Source of the DNA: Burkholderiales bacterium | Lineage (GTDB): Bacteria > Pseudomonadota > Gammaproteobacteria > Burkholderiales > Burkholderiaceae_C | Reading direction: 5' to 3' | Assembly (NCBI GenBank): GCA_016191525.1 | Contig: JACPOK010000037.1 | Coordinates: 1 to 64,000 of the forward strand | DNA: 64,000 bases | Position numbers and translations under genes: made by a program | Part shown: positions 44,145-54,418 of the stretch, in pieces | Position numbering within the stretch: position 1 is the first letter of the stretch | Layout: each line of letters starts with the position of its first letter | Notes under the pieces: generated by a model | What the model was told of the DNA's origin: nothing | Databases searched by the model: none | What the model saw: the letters and a program-made list of their open reading frames with translations, nothing else

Positions 44145-44743
44145 GCAAACCTCCCCATGCAGCCGCGCAGCTGTTCCAGCCCGCGCCGTATCCAGGTTTT
44201 CACGGTGCCCAGCGGCAGCTTCAGCTGCTCGGCCAGTTCGCTGTGGGACAGGTCACGCAGGTAGGCCAGGCTGACCACCTCGCGCTGGCGGGCTTCCAGC
44301 TTGCGCAGGCATTCGTGCAGGGCCCAGGCCTGTTCGCTGGCCTGGGTGGTGTCCATCGGGTTGGGCGAGTCGCCGGCCACGGTTTCGGTGATGGCGTCGT
44401 CCAGCTCCAGCCCGGCATCGGCCCGCTCGCTGGCGCGGCGGCGCAGGAAGTCCAGCGCCCGGCTGCGCACGATCACGCCCATCCAGGCCATGGGCGGGCT
44501 GAGCGCGGCGCGGTAGTCGCCGGCAATGCGCCAGATGTTGAGGTAGGCCTCCTGCAGCACGTCCTCGGCCCAGTTGCGGTTGCTCACCACGCGCAGGGCC
44601 ACGCCGTACAGCTTGGACGAAGTCAGGTCATAAAGTTCGCGCAGGGCGGCCTCGCCGTCGGGCACCCGGGCGCCGTCGCCGCCACGGGTGGCGATGCGGT
44701 CGATCAGGGCGATCAGCTGGAGGTCTTGGAGGTCGTTTGCCAT
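44141..44743 (-). CDS. ECF RNA polymerase sigma factor (SigK-like)
   Basis: 200 residues from ATG 44743; an in-frame ATG at 44767 is also possible. Region 2 is LYGVALRVVSNRNWAEDVLQ and region 4 is HSELAEQLKLPLGTVKTWIR. It pairs with the membrane anti-sigma factor downstream. It is convergent with the DUF1800/DUF1501 genes, which are candidates for its regulon only by position. Confidence 0.93.
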   Translation of the reverse strand: MANDLQDLQLIALIDRIATRGGDGARVPDGEAALRELYDLTSSKLYGVALRVVSNRNWAEDVLQEAYLNIWRIAGDYRAALSPPMAWMGVIVRSRALDFLRRRASERADAGLELDDAITETVAGDSPNPMDTTQASEQAWALHECLRKLEARQREVVSLAYLRDLSHSELAEQLKLPLGTVKTWIRRGLEQLRGCMGRFA

Positions 44744-44830
44744 GGTGGGATTGTCGGGCTTATCCATACTACGCACGGCGGCGGCGGCCGGATTCAGGGG
44801 CCGGGCGGGGCTGGCCGGTAAAATTGGGGG

Positions 44831-45151
44831 ATGACCACCGAAAAATTCGACGGCGTTTCCGTCACCACGAAGGCAAATGTCTACTTTGACGGCAAATGCG
44901 TGTCCCACGGCATCCAGCTGGCTGACGGCACGAAAAAGTCCGTGGGCGTGATCCTGCCCGCCAGCCTGACGTTCAACACCGGCGCGGCCGAGATCATGGA
45001 ATGCGTGGCCGGCGCCTGCGAATACAAGCTGGCCGGCGGCGATGCCTGGGTCAAGTCCGGCGCGGGCGAAAAATTCAGCGTGCCGGCCAACTCGAAGTTC
45101 GAGATCCGGGTGGCCGAGGCCTACCACTACATCTGCCATTTTGGTCAATAA
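44831..45151 (+). CDS. ppnP: Pyrimidine/purine nucleoside phosphorylase PpnP (DUF1255)
   Basis: 106 residues, a cupin-fold nucleoside phosphorylase (VYFDGKCVSHGIQLADGTKK, SVGVILPASLTFNTGAAEIME, KFSVPANSKFEI). The E. coli homologue cleaves several nucleosides with phosphate. It is 6 bp upstream of argG and probably cotranscribed. Confidence 0.92.
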   Translation: MTTEKFDGVSVTTKANVYFDGKCVSHGIQLADGTKKSVGVILPASLTFNTGAAEIMECVAGACEYKLAGGDAWVKSGAGEKFSVPANSKFEIRVAEAYHYICHFGQ

Positions 45152-46498
<1,347 letters not shown>

Positions 46499-46597
46499 AT
46501 TACTGCTTGCGGTCAGCCAGCGGAAAAGCAGGCGGGCCTTCTGCTCAGGTATTCCCATTGCTGGGCGGCAGCGTGCCCGGCAAAAACAGCAATGCTG

Positions 46598-46696
46598 CAG
46601 AAAAAACGACCGCTCATAACAGTGACTCCGCTGAATTTTTTAAACTGTACTTTAGCGTTACGCCTTTAGAATTGCAATTTTCAATGCGGTTCCTGA
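46598..46696 (+). other. AT-rich leader of the metalloprotease gene
   Basis: About 100 bp between argG and the metalloprotease gene is distinctly AT-rich against the GC-rich neighbourhood (ATTTTTTAAACTG, TAGAATTGCAATTTTC). It very likely holds the promoter; TAGAAT at 46667-46672 is a possible -10 but no matched -35 is clear. The composition suggests regulated or acquired DNA. Confidence 0.4.
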
Positions 46697-49300
46697 ATGT
46701 CCGTCGTTACTGAGCGCGAGTCCAACAACAGTTCTTCCGTTGCCAACGCCATTTCGTTGGGGGATACCGGCACCGGCAGCCTGTCTTCCTCGGCGGACCA
46801 GGACGTGTTCAAGCTCGTCCTGACAGAGCCGACCGTCGTGCGGATCACGCTCGCCGCGGGCAGCTACAGCAACTTCAGTTTCGGCATCTCGGCCTACACG
46901 TTCATCAACTCGGTCAACACACAGCTGGGCCTGAACTACCTGGGCGGCATCTACGGCGGCGACTACACCATTGCGCTGGGCGCCGGCACAACCTACCTTG
47001 ACGTGTTTTCGCCCGCCAACTACTCGGGCGATGCCTACACGCTGACGGTACAGCGGGGCACGGGCGCAGTTGCGAATTACGAGAGCCGCCCCAACGACAG
47101 CCTGGGGCAGGCGACATCGCTGGCTGCGGGGCAGCAGATGACGGGCCAGATCGACGTGCGCGAGGATGTCGACTACTACGCAGTGGACGTTGCCGCGGCG
47201 GGCCGGCTGGCAGTGAATTTCACCGCCCCCAGCCAGCGCGACGCCGACAGCTTCCTGCTCAGCCTGCTCGACAACACGGGCCGGGTCATCGACCAGGTTT
47301 CCACGGCCAGCAATACCTCGTTGTTCGAGGCGTCCGTCGCGGCCGGCCGCTACTACGTGAAGGTCGCCAGTGGCGCCTCGCGCGAATACGGCAACTATAC
47401 GGTGAGCGCGCAAACGTACGCCGACGTGGCGACCGCCACGCTCTCGGCCGGCGCAGGCGTCACCGATAGCGTCAGTGCCGGGGCGCCGATCAAGATCTAC
47501 ACAGTCAATCTGGTGGGCGGAAAGGCCTACGACTTCTCGCTTGCGCAGGCCACTGGCGGCGGCAGCCTGCGGGGCGCCACGCTTTCATTGCTGGCCTCCA
47601 ACGGGCAGTCGCTGGAATCCACCTCGATCACCGCCTTCTCGTCCGGCACGTCCAGCGGCACCACCGACCCCCACATCGCATTCATCGCGCCCGCCTCGGG
47701 CCGCTACGTGGTCGCCGTCAACGGCCTGGGGGCGACTGGGAGCTTCACCCTTTCCGAAACGGCAAGCACAGTCGACGAGCTGCTTCTTGCGGACAAGTAC
47801 TCCGCCAATACTGCCCGCGCACGTGACCAGTGGAAGGTGCAAACGGACACCCCGCTCACCCTCACATTCGGCTTCTTGACCCAGAAGGGCAGCCCCTCAG
47901 GCGACAGCTACACCAGCTTTGCGGCGTTTTCGGACACCCAGAAGCAGGCCGTGCGCGACATCCTGGCCGGCATTTCCACGATCATCAACGTGCGGTTCAC
48001 AGAGACCACCGACATGGCCGCGGCGAACCTGCGGTACGGCATCACCGACCTCGCCGGGGCGGGCAGTGGCATTTCCTACTTCAACCGCACTTCTGAAGGG
48101 TATTTCCGCCAGAACGACATCTACATCGACAACGCGCCGCAAAGCGGAACGGCCGCCACGGCCAGCGTCTTCGCGGGCGGGCGCGGCTATGCCACCGTGA
48201 TACACGAAACCGGCCACGCACTGGGCCTGAAGCATCCCGGCAACTACGACGTGTTCAGCGGCACGGCTGTCTCGCCCTATCTCCCGGTGGCGTGGGATCA
48301 GGGGCTTTTTTCGCTCATGTCGTACAACAGCTTCACGATGGGCTCGACCTACCACTCCGGCTTCGCTCCGCTGGATATCGCAGCGCTCCAGTCAATGTAC
48401 GGCGGCGCGGCGAACGCGGGCGCCATCAATTTCAGCGTCAGCACCAGCATCCCGGTTGTGATCACCGCGCCCGTGGGCAAAACCGGCGACACCATCGATG
48501 CGTCGTCGCAAACCACCGCGTCGGTGATCTCGCTGGTGCCCGGCACGCTCAGCTCGATCGGCGTGTTCGATACGGCCGGCGGCCCGGCGCACGACAACGT
48601 GACGATCCCTTTCGCCAGCCAGTACACGGTGGCGCGCGGCGGCAGCGGCAACGACCTGCTGTTCGCCAACGCCTTGGGCAACAGCCTTTCCGGCAATGGC
48701 GGCAACGACGTCTTCTACAGCGGCGCGGGCGCCGACACCATGGACGGCGGCACGGGCCAGGACACCGTGGTGTACAGCGGCAACCGCGCCGACTACACCA
48801 TCAGCCGCAGCGGCCCGGGATTCACGGTGGCCGACCGCACGGCCGGGCGCAACGGCAGCGACGTCCTGAGCGGCGTGGAGCGGCTGGAGTTCGCCGACGG
48901 CAGGGTGGCGCTGGACATCGAAGGCGCGCCGCTGGCGGCCGCGCAGATCATCGGCGCGGTGCTGGGCCGCCAGTACGTCACGGTGAAACCGGCCGTCACC
49001 GTCCTGATGGACCTGGCGGCGGCAGGCCTGAGCTACGAGCAAGTGGCGGGCGCCATCGCCGGCTCGGGCCTTTTCGCCATCTTTGCCGGCTCGCACAGCA
49101 ACCGCGATTTTGTGCGCTATGTGTTCACCAACGTGGTGGGAACCGCCCCTTCGGCCGGCACGCTGGACGCCCTGGCTGGGCTGCTGGACGGCGGTGCTTT
49201 TTCACAGGCGGGCTTCGCCTGGGCGGTGGCGCAGCTGCCCCTGAACAACATCAATATTGACCTGGTGGGCCTGCAGCAGCACGGCCTGGACTACCTCTAG
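46697..49300 (+). CDS. Serralysin-like metalloprotease with PPC-type N-terminus, RTX repeats and DUF4214-like C-terminus
   Basis: 867 residues without a signal peptide. Residues of about 8-115, 120-240 and 245-350 look like three pre-peptidase C-terminal type beta domains (ERESNNSSSVANAISLGD, ESRPNDSLGQATSLAAGQ). The metzincin zinc site is H503-E504-x2-H507-x2-G-x2-H513 (HETGHALGLKH), with a Met-turn at M541 (LMSYNS). RTX-like glycine/aspartate repeats follow near 655-690 (GNGGNDVFYSGAGADTMDGG), then a C-terminal helical DUF4214-like region. The profile fits a type I-secreted protease, probably using TolC, though no dedicated exporter is in the window. Confidence 0.85.
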   Translation: MSVVTERESNNSSSVANAISLGDTGTGSLSSSADQDVFKLVLTEPTVVRITLAAGSYSNFSFGISAYTFINSVNTQLGLNYLGGIYGGDYTIALGAGTTYLDVFSPANYSGDAYTLTVQRGTGAVANYESRPNDSLGQATSLAAGQQMTGQIDVREDVDYYAVDVAAAGRLAVNFTAPSQRDADSFLLSLLDNTGRVIDQVSTASNTSLFEASVAAGRYYVKVASGASREYGNYTVSAQTYADVATATLSAGAGVTDSVSAGAPIKIYTVNLVGGKAYDFSLAQATGGGSLRGATLSLLASNGQSLESTSITAFSSGTSSGTTDPHIAFIAPASGRYVVAVNGLGATGSFTLSETASTVDELLLADKYSANTARARDQWKVQTDTPLTLTFGFLTQKGSPSGDSYTSFAAFSDTQKQAVRDILAGISTIINVRFTETTDMAAANLRYGITDLAGAGSGISYFNRTSEGYFRQNDIYIDNAPQSGTAATASVFAGGRGYATVIHETGHALGLKHPGNYDVFSGTAVSPYLPVAWDQGLFSLMSYNSFTMGSTYHSGFAPLDIAALQSMYGGAANAGAINFSVSTSIPVVITAPVGKTGDTIDASSQTTASVISLVPGTLSSIGVFDTAGGPAHDNVTIPFASQYTVARGGSGNDLLFANALGNSLSGNGGNDVFYSGAGADTMDGGTGQDTVVYSGNRADYTISRSGPGFTVADRTAGRNGSDVLSGVERLEFADGRVALDIEGAPLAAAQIIGAVLGRQYVTVKPAVTVLMDLAAAGLSYEQVAGAIAGSGLFAIFAGSHSNRDFVRYVFTNVVGTAPSAGTLDALAGLLDGGAFSQAGFAWAVAQLPLNNINIDLVGLQQHGLDYL

Positions 49301-49370
49301 CCCGGCCTGCATGCGGCCGGCCCGCCGCCATGAGCACGGCGACGGTCAAGCCCGGCACATCAGGCCCGCG

Positions 49371-50432
49371 TCAGTTCGCCGGTGGGTACTTCTTGAACCA
49401 GCCGGCCAGCGTGGTGCTCATGCGATGCAGGGCGTCTTGCGCGGCCGCGGCGTAGGCAGTGTCGCTGGTCTCGGCCACATACCGCGAGCTGCTGCGCGCC
49501 GAGCCTCCGGCGTTGGCCAGACCTGCCGCCTTGCCCAGCACGTCAAAGATGCCCTTGACGGCCGTGTTGTTCTCTTGCGCGGTCTTCTCCATGGTGCCGA
49601 ACGGCAGCGGGCTCGCGATCGGCACCGCCAGGCTGAAACCGCCCCCGTCGCCACCCATGGCCATGCCGTTGCGGAACTCGTCAGCGCGCGAATAAAGGCT
49701 TTGCAGCGCGGCGACCGACATCGACAGCTCGGCGCCGGTTTCCGCCGTGCGGGACATCAGGCCCGACTGGTTGCCGCTGGTGCTCATCCTGGCGAAGTTC
49801 ACGACCAGCAGCGGCGCGATCACTGCCGCCTTCCACTTGAATGAATACTCTTCCAGGCGGCGATAGTTGTTCAGGTCGAACGCTCCGCGGTCGCCCCAGC
49901 CGCCGTCGAAGTGCGTGAACAGCAGCGGCATGCCTGTGGGCGAGAAGAAGCTCGCGGTCTGGCCGTTGTGCGCCTTCGAATACGGGCGCGCTGCGTCCGA
50001 CGGCGTGGCGTTCACGCTGGCGAAAAACTCGCTCATCTCGCTTTGCGGCACCACTTCCCGGCCAGAGGCCGCGAGTTGAACCAGCAGGTCGGCATAAGCC
50101 TTGTCGGCTATAGCCTGCATGGTCCTGGGGTCCACGCCCTTCAACGCCACGTAGAGCGACGAACTCGCGCCGCTGGTGTCGCGCCCGGGCAGGTAGGAGC
50201 CGCGGACCTGCGCCGACACGCTGTTGTCCGTGACGAAAGCCACCCGAAAGGCCGCCACCGCGACACGCCTGGCCGACGGCATGACTTCGATGATGTTCTT
50301 GCCGAAGGTACCGCCCATCCTGCCCTTGAAGAAGGTATCGGGATCGGTTTCCCCGGCCGCGGGCGCTTGCGCGGCCGCGGCGTGCATGAAGAGGGCCAGG
50401 GCGGCGGCAAGGACGAGACGAAGTGGGGCCAT
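49371..50432 (-). CDS. Hypothetical secreted protein
   Basis: 353 residues with a signal peptide (MAPLRLVLAAALALFMHAAAAQ) and a GAGGA ribosome site. The mature protein has no recognised motif. FKGRMGGTFGKNIIEVMPSA-like N-terminal residues and a Gly-rich patch (MAMGGDGGGFSLAVPIASP) are notable, and VRGSYLPGRDTSGASSSLYV suggests beta structure. It stands alone; 70 bp separate it from the metalloprotease stop, converging. The function is unknown. Confidence 0.7.
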   Translation of the reverse strand: MAPLRLVLAAALALFMHAAAAQAPAAGETDPDTFFKGRMGGTFGKNIIEVMPSARRVAVAAFRVAFVTDNSVSAQVRGSYLPGRDTSGASSSLYVALKGVDPRTMQAIADKAYADLLVQLAASGREVVPQSEMSEFFASVNATPSDAARPYSKAHNGQTASFFSPTGMPLLFTHFDGGWGDRGAFDLNNYRRLEEYSFKWKAAVIAPLLVVNFARMSTSGNQSGLMSRTAETGAELSMSVAALQSLYSRADEFRNGMAMGGDGGGFSLAVPIASPLPFGTMEKTAQENNTAVKGIFDVLGKAAGLANAGGSARSSSRYVAETSDTAYAAAAQDALHRMSTTLAGWFKKYPPAN

Positions 50433-50511
50433 GGCGATTCCTCGGAGGCGGGTGGGGGTGCGCCAATTCTAGGAATGGCGCCTCGCCGTGGATACCCCGT
50501 GTTTGGGGGGT

Positions 50512-51552
50512 CTACACCACCACCGGTTCCGGCTCCAGCCGGATGCCGAAGCGCTCGTACACGCTGGTCTGGATGGCGCGGGCCAGCGTCACAACTTCGC
50601 CGCCGGTGGCGCCGCCGCGGTTGACCAGCACCAGCGCCTGCTTGTCGTACACGCCGGCATTGCCCACCGACTTGCCCTTCCAGCCGCAGGCATCAATCAG
50701 CCAGCCCGCGGCCAGCTTCACGCTGCCGTCGGCCATGCGGTAATGCACGATGCCCGGCTCGCGGGCGATGATGTCGGTGCACTGGTCCTGCGATACGGTG
50801 GGGTTTTTGAAGAAGCTGCCGGCATTGCCGATCACGCGCGGGTCGGGCAGCTTGTTGCTGCGGATGGCGCAAACCCAGTCGTAGACCTGCTGCGCCGCGG
50901 GCTGGCGCACCCCGGTCTCGTTCATCTTGCGCTCCAGGTCGGCATAACCCAGCACCGGCTTCCAGGGCTTGGGCAGGCGCAGCCGCACGCGCAGGATGAT
51001 GGCCCGGCCCGAGAGGCCGAAATCGCCTTCCTGCGCCGCCTCGTGCTTGAACACCGAGTCGCGGTAGCCGAAGGCGCATTGCGCCGCATCCAGCGTGAAC
51101 ACGCGGCCCGTCGCCAGGTCCATCGCATCCAGCGACTCGAAGCGGTCCTGCAGTTCCACCCCGTATGCCCCGATGTTCTGCACCGGCGATGCGCCCACGC
51201 AGCCGGGGATCAGCGCCAGGTTTTCCAGGCCGGGGAAGCCCTGGGCCAGCGTCCAGGTAACCAGCTCGTGCCAGTTTTCGCCGGCGCCGGCCTCGATCAC
51301 CGTGGCGCGCGGGCCGTCCTCCAGCACCCTGCGGCCCATCACCTCCACCTTCAGCACCACCGGCTTCACGTCGCCCGTCAAGACGATGTTGCTGCCGCCG
51401 CCCAATACGAATTTCGGGCTGGCCGCAAGCTGCGGGTCGGCCAGCAGCTGCTGCACGTCGGCCTCGCCTGCCACGCGGACCAGCGTGCGGGCCTTGGCGA
51501 CGATGCCAAAGCTGTTGTGTGCCTGCAGCGGCACGTTTTGCTCCACGATCAT
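50512..51552 (-). CDS. murB: UDP-N-acetylenolpyruvoylglucosamine reductase
   Basis: 346 residues. This FAD enzyme completes UDP-MurNAc in peptidoglycan synthesis. The FAD-binding blocks are [10 protein letters not shown] and [20 protein letters not shown]; the catalytic Ser lies in [10 protein letters not shown]. The length and the C-terminal [16 protein letters not shown] fit the E. coli (type I) class. It is divergent from yajQ with a 43-bp gap. Confidence 0.96.
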   Translation of the reverse strand: MIVEQNVPLQAHNSFGIVAKARTLVRVAGEADVQQLLADPQLAASPKFVLGGGSNIVLTGDVKPVVLKVEVMGRRVLEDGPRATVIEAGAGENWHELVTWTLAQGFPGLENLALIPGCVGASPVQNIGAYGVELQDRFESLDAMDLATGRVFTLDAAQCAFGYRDSVFKHEAAQEGDFGLSGRAIILRVRLRLPKPWKPVLGYADLERKMNETGVRQPAAQQVYDWVCAIRSNKLPDPRVIGNAGSFFKNPTVSQDQCTDIIAREPGIVHYRMADGSVKLAAGWLIDACGWKGKSVGNAGVYDKQALVLVNRGGATGGEVVTLARAIQTSVYERFGIRLEPEPVVV

Positions 51553-51595
51553 GGGAGAATTGTCGCATCAGGCCAATGCAATCCAGGGAGTTTCC

Positions 51596-52081
51596 ATGCC
51601 GTCTTTCGACACCGTCTGCGAACCGAACATGGTCGAGGTGAAAAACGCCGTCGAGAACGCAGCCAAGGAAATCGGCACGCGTTTCGACTTCAAGGGCACC
51701 TCCGCCGCCATCGACCTCAAGGACAAGGAGATCACGATGTACGGCGACGCCGACTTCCAGCTGGTGCAGGTGGAGGACATCCTCACCGGCAAGCTCACCA
51801 AGCGCAGCGTGGACGTGCGCTACCTGGACAAGGGCGACGTGCAGAAGGTGGGCGGCGACAGGGTCAAGCAGGTGCTGAAGGTGCGCAACGGCATCGAGAC
51901 CGAGCAGGCCAAGAAAATCACCCGCCTCGTCAAGGACAGCAAGCTGAAGGTGCAGGCCGCCATCCAGGGCGACGCGGTGCGCATCACCGGCGCCAAGCGC
52001 GACGACCTGCAGGCCGCGATGGCCCTGATCAGGAAGGACATCGCCGACATGCCGCTGTCGTTCAACAACTTCAGGGACTGA
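51596..52081 (+). CDS. yajQ: YajQ family nucleotide-binding protein
   Basis: 161 residues ([20 protein letters not shown] at the start), the typical double-KH-like YajQ fold. Homologues bind cyclic di-GMP or nucleotides and influence transcription. An AGGGAG ribosome site lies 5 bp before ATG 51596. It is followed after 5 bp by the retropepsin-like gene. Confidence 0.95.
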   Translation: MPSFDTVCEPNMVEVKNAVENAAKEIGTRFDFKGTSAAIDLKDKEITMYGDADFQLVQVEDILTGKLTKRSVDVRYLDKGDVQKVGGDRVKQVLKVRNGIETEQAKKITRLVKDSKLKVQAAIQGDAVRITGAKRDDLQAAMALIRKDIADMPLSFNNFRD

Positions 52082-52086
52082 ACGCC

Positions 52087-52728
52087 ATGAAGTCCGTGCC
52101 GGCGCTGCTGGCCACGCTGCTGCTGTGCGGCGCCGCCGCGGCCCAGACCGTGGCCCTGCAGGGGATGATGGGTAACCGGGCGCTGCTGATCATCGACGGC
52201 GCCGCCCCGCGCAGCGTGGCGCCCGGCGACTCGCTGCAGGGCGTGAAGGTCGTTTCCACCTCGGGCGACACCGCGGTGCTGGAGATCGGCGGCAAGCGCC
52301 ACAGCCTGCGCGTGGGCGACTCGCCCGCCAGCGTGGGCGGTGCCGCGGGCAATTCGCGCGGCACGCGTATCGTGATGACGGCGGACAGCGGCGGCCACTT
52401 CATGGCGCTGGGCAGCGTCAACGGCCGCGCCGTGCAGTTTGTGGTGGACACCGGCGCCACCGCCGTGAGCCTGGGGGCCGCGGATGCCGACCGGGCCGGC
52501 CTGAACTACAAGGCCGGCCGGCCGATCCAGATGAGCACCGCCAACGGCGTGACCCAAGGCTGGGCGTTCAAGCTCAATTCAGTGCGCATCGGCGATGTCG
52601 AAGTCTTCGACGTGGACGCCATCGTCACCCGCCAGCCCATGCCCTTCGTGCTGCTCGGCAACAGCTTCCTCACCCGCTTCCAGATGAAGCGCGAGAACGA
52701 CCAGATGGTGCTGGAGCGCCGGTTTTGA
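52087..52728 (+). CDS. Retropepsin-like aspartic protease, secreted or periplasmic
   Basis: 213 residues. A signal peptide (MKSVPALLATLLLCGAAAAQ) precedes a small SH3-like beta region, then a retropepsin domain with the catalytic Asp in FVVDTGATAVSL (D121) and the flap-side VLLGNSFLTRFQM near the C-terminus. It matches the TIGR02281-type clan AA proteases common in proteobacteria. These act as dimers; the substrate is unknown. Confidence 0.9.
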   Translation: MKSVPALLATLLLCGAAAAQTVALQGMMGNRALLIIDGAAPRSVAPGDSLQGVKVVSTSGDTAVLEIGGKRHSLRVGDSPASVGGAAGNSRGTRIVMTADSGGHFMALGSVNGRAVQFVVDTGATAVSLGAADADRAGLNYKAGRPIQMSTANGVTQGWAFKLNSVRIGDVEVFDVDAIVTRQPMPFVLLGNSFLTRFQMKRENDQMVLERRF

Positions 52729-52745
52729 GAAGGGAAAAGGCCTGC

Positions 52746-52787
52746 AGAGCGCCCCAGCTGTGCTTGTACAGCTATATTTTCCATAGC
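52746..52787 (+). repeat. 42-bp interspersed element, copy 5 (intergenic)
   Basis: A 25-nt arm beginning AGAGCGC (52746-52770) followed by the 17-nt hairpin GCTATATTTTCCATAGC (52771-52787), the arms GCTAT/ATAGC being perfect. It lies 14 bp before the MFS transporter start. Confidence 0.75.
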
Positions 52788-52801
52788 AAGCACTGATCCG
52801 C

Positions 52802-54418
52802 ATGCCGCCCGAGCAAGACCCGCAATCTACCCCCCCGGCCGCACCTGGCCTTGATTCGCAGGGAGCGCTGGGCCCGCTGAAGCTGCCCGTGTTCCGCATG
52901 CTGTGGGTCACCTGGCTGGCGGCCAACACCACCATGTGGATGAACGACGTGGCGGCCTCCTGGCTGATGACGTCGCTGGACGCATCGCCGCTGTGGGTGG
53001 CGCTGGTGCAGTCGGCCTCCACGCTGCCGGTGTTCCTGCTGGGCCTGCCCAGCGGCGCGCTGGCCGACATCCTGGACCGGCGCCGCTATTTCATGGTCAC
53101 CCAGTTCTGGGTGGCGGGCATCGCCACCTTCACCTGCATGGTAGTGCTCATGGGATGGATGAACGCCCCGCTGCTGCTGCTGCTCACGTTCGCCAACGGC
53201 GTCGGGCTGGCCATGCGCTGGCCCGTGTTCGCCGCCATCATTCCCGAGATCGTGCCGCGCCCGCAGCTGCCCGCGGCATTGGCGCTCAACGGCGTGGCGA
53301 TGAACGCCTCGCGCATCATCGGCCCGCTGGCCGCCGGCGCGGTGATCGCCAGCGCCGGCAGCGCCTGGGTGTTCGTGCTGAACGCGGCGCTCTCGCTGGC
53401 GGCGGGCTTCATCATCATGCGCTGGCGCCGGGTTCACAAGGAAAGCCCGCTGGGGCGCGAGCGGCTGGCCAGCGCCATGCGCGTGGGCCTGCAGTTCGTG
53501 CGCCAGTCGCAGCGAATGCGCGGCCTGCTGCTGCGCATCTCGCTGTTCTTCCTGCATTCCACCGCCCTGCTGGCGCTGCTGCCGCTGGTGGCGCGCGCCC
53601 TGCCCGGCGGCCAGGCCGGCACCTTCACATTGCTGCTGGCCGCCATGGGCGCGGGCGCCATCGTGGCGGCGCTGCTGATGCCGCACATCCGCCGCCTGCT
53701 GACGCTGGAGCGGCGGCTGCTGGCCGGCACCGTGCTGCAGGCGGGCTCCATGCTGGTGGTGGCGTTCGCGCCCAACATCTACATCGTGGTGCCCGCCATG
53801 TTCCTGGCCGGCACGGCCTGGATCTCGGTGGCCAACTCGCTCACCGTCGCGGCGCAGATGGCCCTGCCCGACTGGGTGCGGGCGCGCGGCATGTCGATCT
53901 ACCAGATGGCGCTGATGGGCTCCACCGCCGCGGGCGCCGCGCTGTGGGGCCAGGTGGCCACGCTCACCAGCATCCACACCGCGCTGGCCGCGGCGGCGGC
54001 CAGCAGCGTGGCCGCCATCCTGGTCGCGCAACGCCTGGTGGTGGACCGCGGCATCGAGGAGGACCTGACGCCCTCCAACGTGTTCAAGGTGCCGGTGGCT
54101 GACGCGCCGCCGGCCGCCGGCCGCGTGCAGGCGCAGATCGAATACCGCATCGACCCCGGCCGCACCGCCGAATTCCTGGCGGTGATGCAGGAGAGCCGCC
54201 GCAGCCGCATGCGCCAGGGCGCGCTGGCCTGGGAGCTGCTGCACGACCTGTACGACCCCGCACGCTTCATCGAGCAGGTCACCGACGAGTCCTGGACCGA
54301 GCACCTGCGCCGCTTCGACCGCGTGACGGCCGACGACGTGGCCCTGCGTGACCGCAAGCTGGGCTTCCACGTCGGGGCCGAGCCGCCGCGGGTGACGCGC
54401 TACCTGCTGGAGCGCTAG
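52802..54418 (+). CDS. MFS transporter (MFS_3/EntS-like) fused to a C-terminal monooxygenase-like domain
   Basis: 538 residues. Residues of about 20-415 form the 12-helix MFS_3 transporter (LWVTWLAANTTMWMNDVAAS at helix 1; ALNGVAMNASRIIGPLAAG). Residues of about 440-538 form a soluble ferredoxin-fold domain like antibiotic biosynthesis monooxygenases (IEYRIDPGRTAEFLAVMQES, GALAWELLHDLYDPARFIEQ). The full fusion is known from several proteobacteria but the function is not. The TAG stop shares a CTAG with the stop of the convergent GST gene. Confidence 0.9.
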   Translation: MPPEQDPQSTPPAAPGLDSQGALGPLKLPVFRMLWVTWLAANTTMWMNDVAASWLMTSLDASPLWVALVQSASTLPVFLLGLPSGALADILDRRRYFMVTQFWVAGIATFTCMVVLMGWMNAPLLLLLTFANGVGLAMRWPVFAAIIPEIVPRPQLPAALALNGVAMNASRIIGPLAAGAVIASAGSAWVFVLNAALSLAAGFIIMRWRRVHKESPLGRERLASAMRVGLQFVRQSQRMRGLLLRISLFFLHSTALLALLPLVARALPGGQAGTFTLLLAAMGAGAIVAALLMPHIRRLLTLERRLLAGTVLQAGSMLVVAFAPNIYIVVPAMFLAGTAWISVANSLTVAAQMALPDWVRARGMSIYQMALMGSTAAGAALWGQVATLTSIHTALAAAAASSVAAILVAQRLVVDRGIEEDLTPSNVFKVPVADAPPAAGRVQAQIEYRIDPGRTAEFLAVMQESRRSRMRQGALAWELLHDLYDPARFIEQVTDESWTEHLRRFDRVTADDVALRDRKLGFHVGAEPPRVTRYLLER

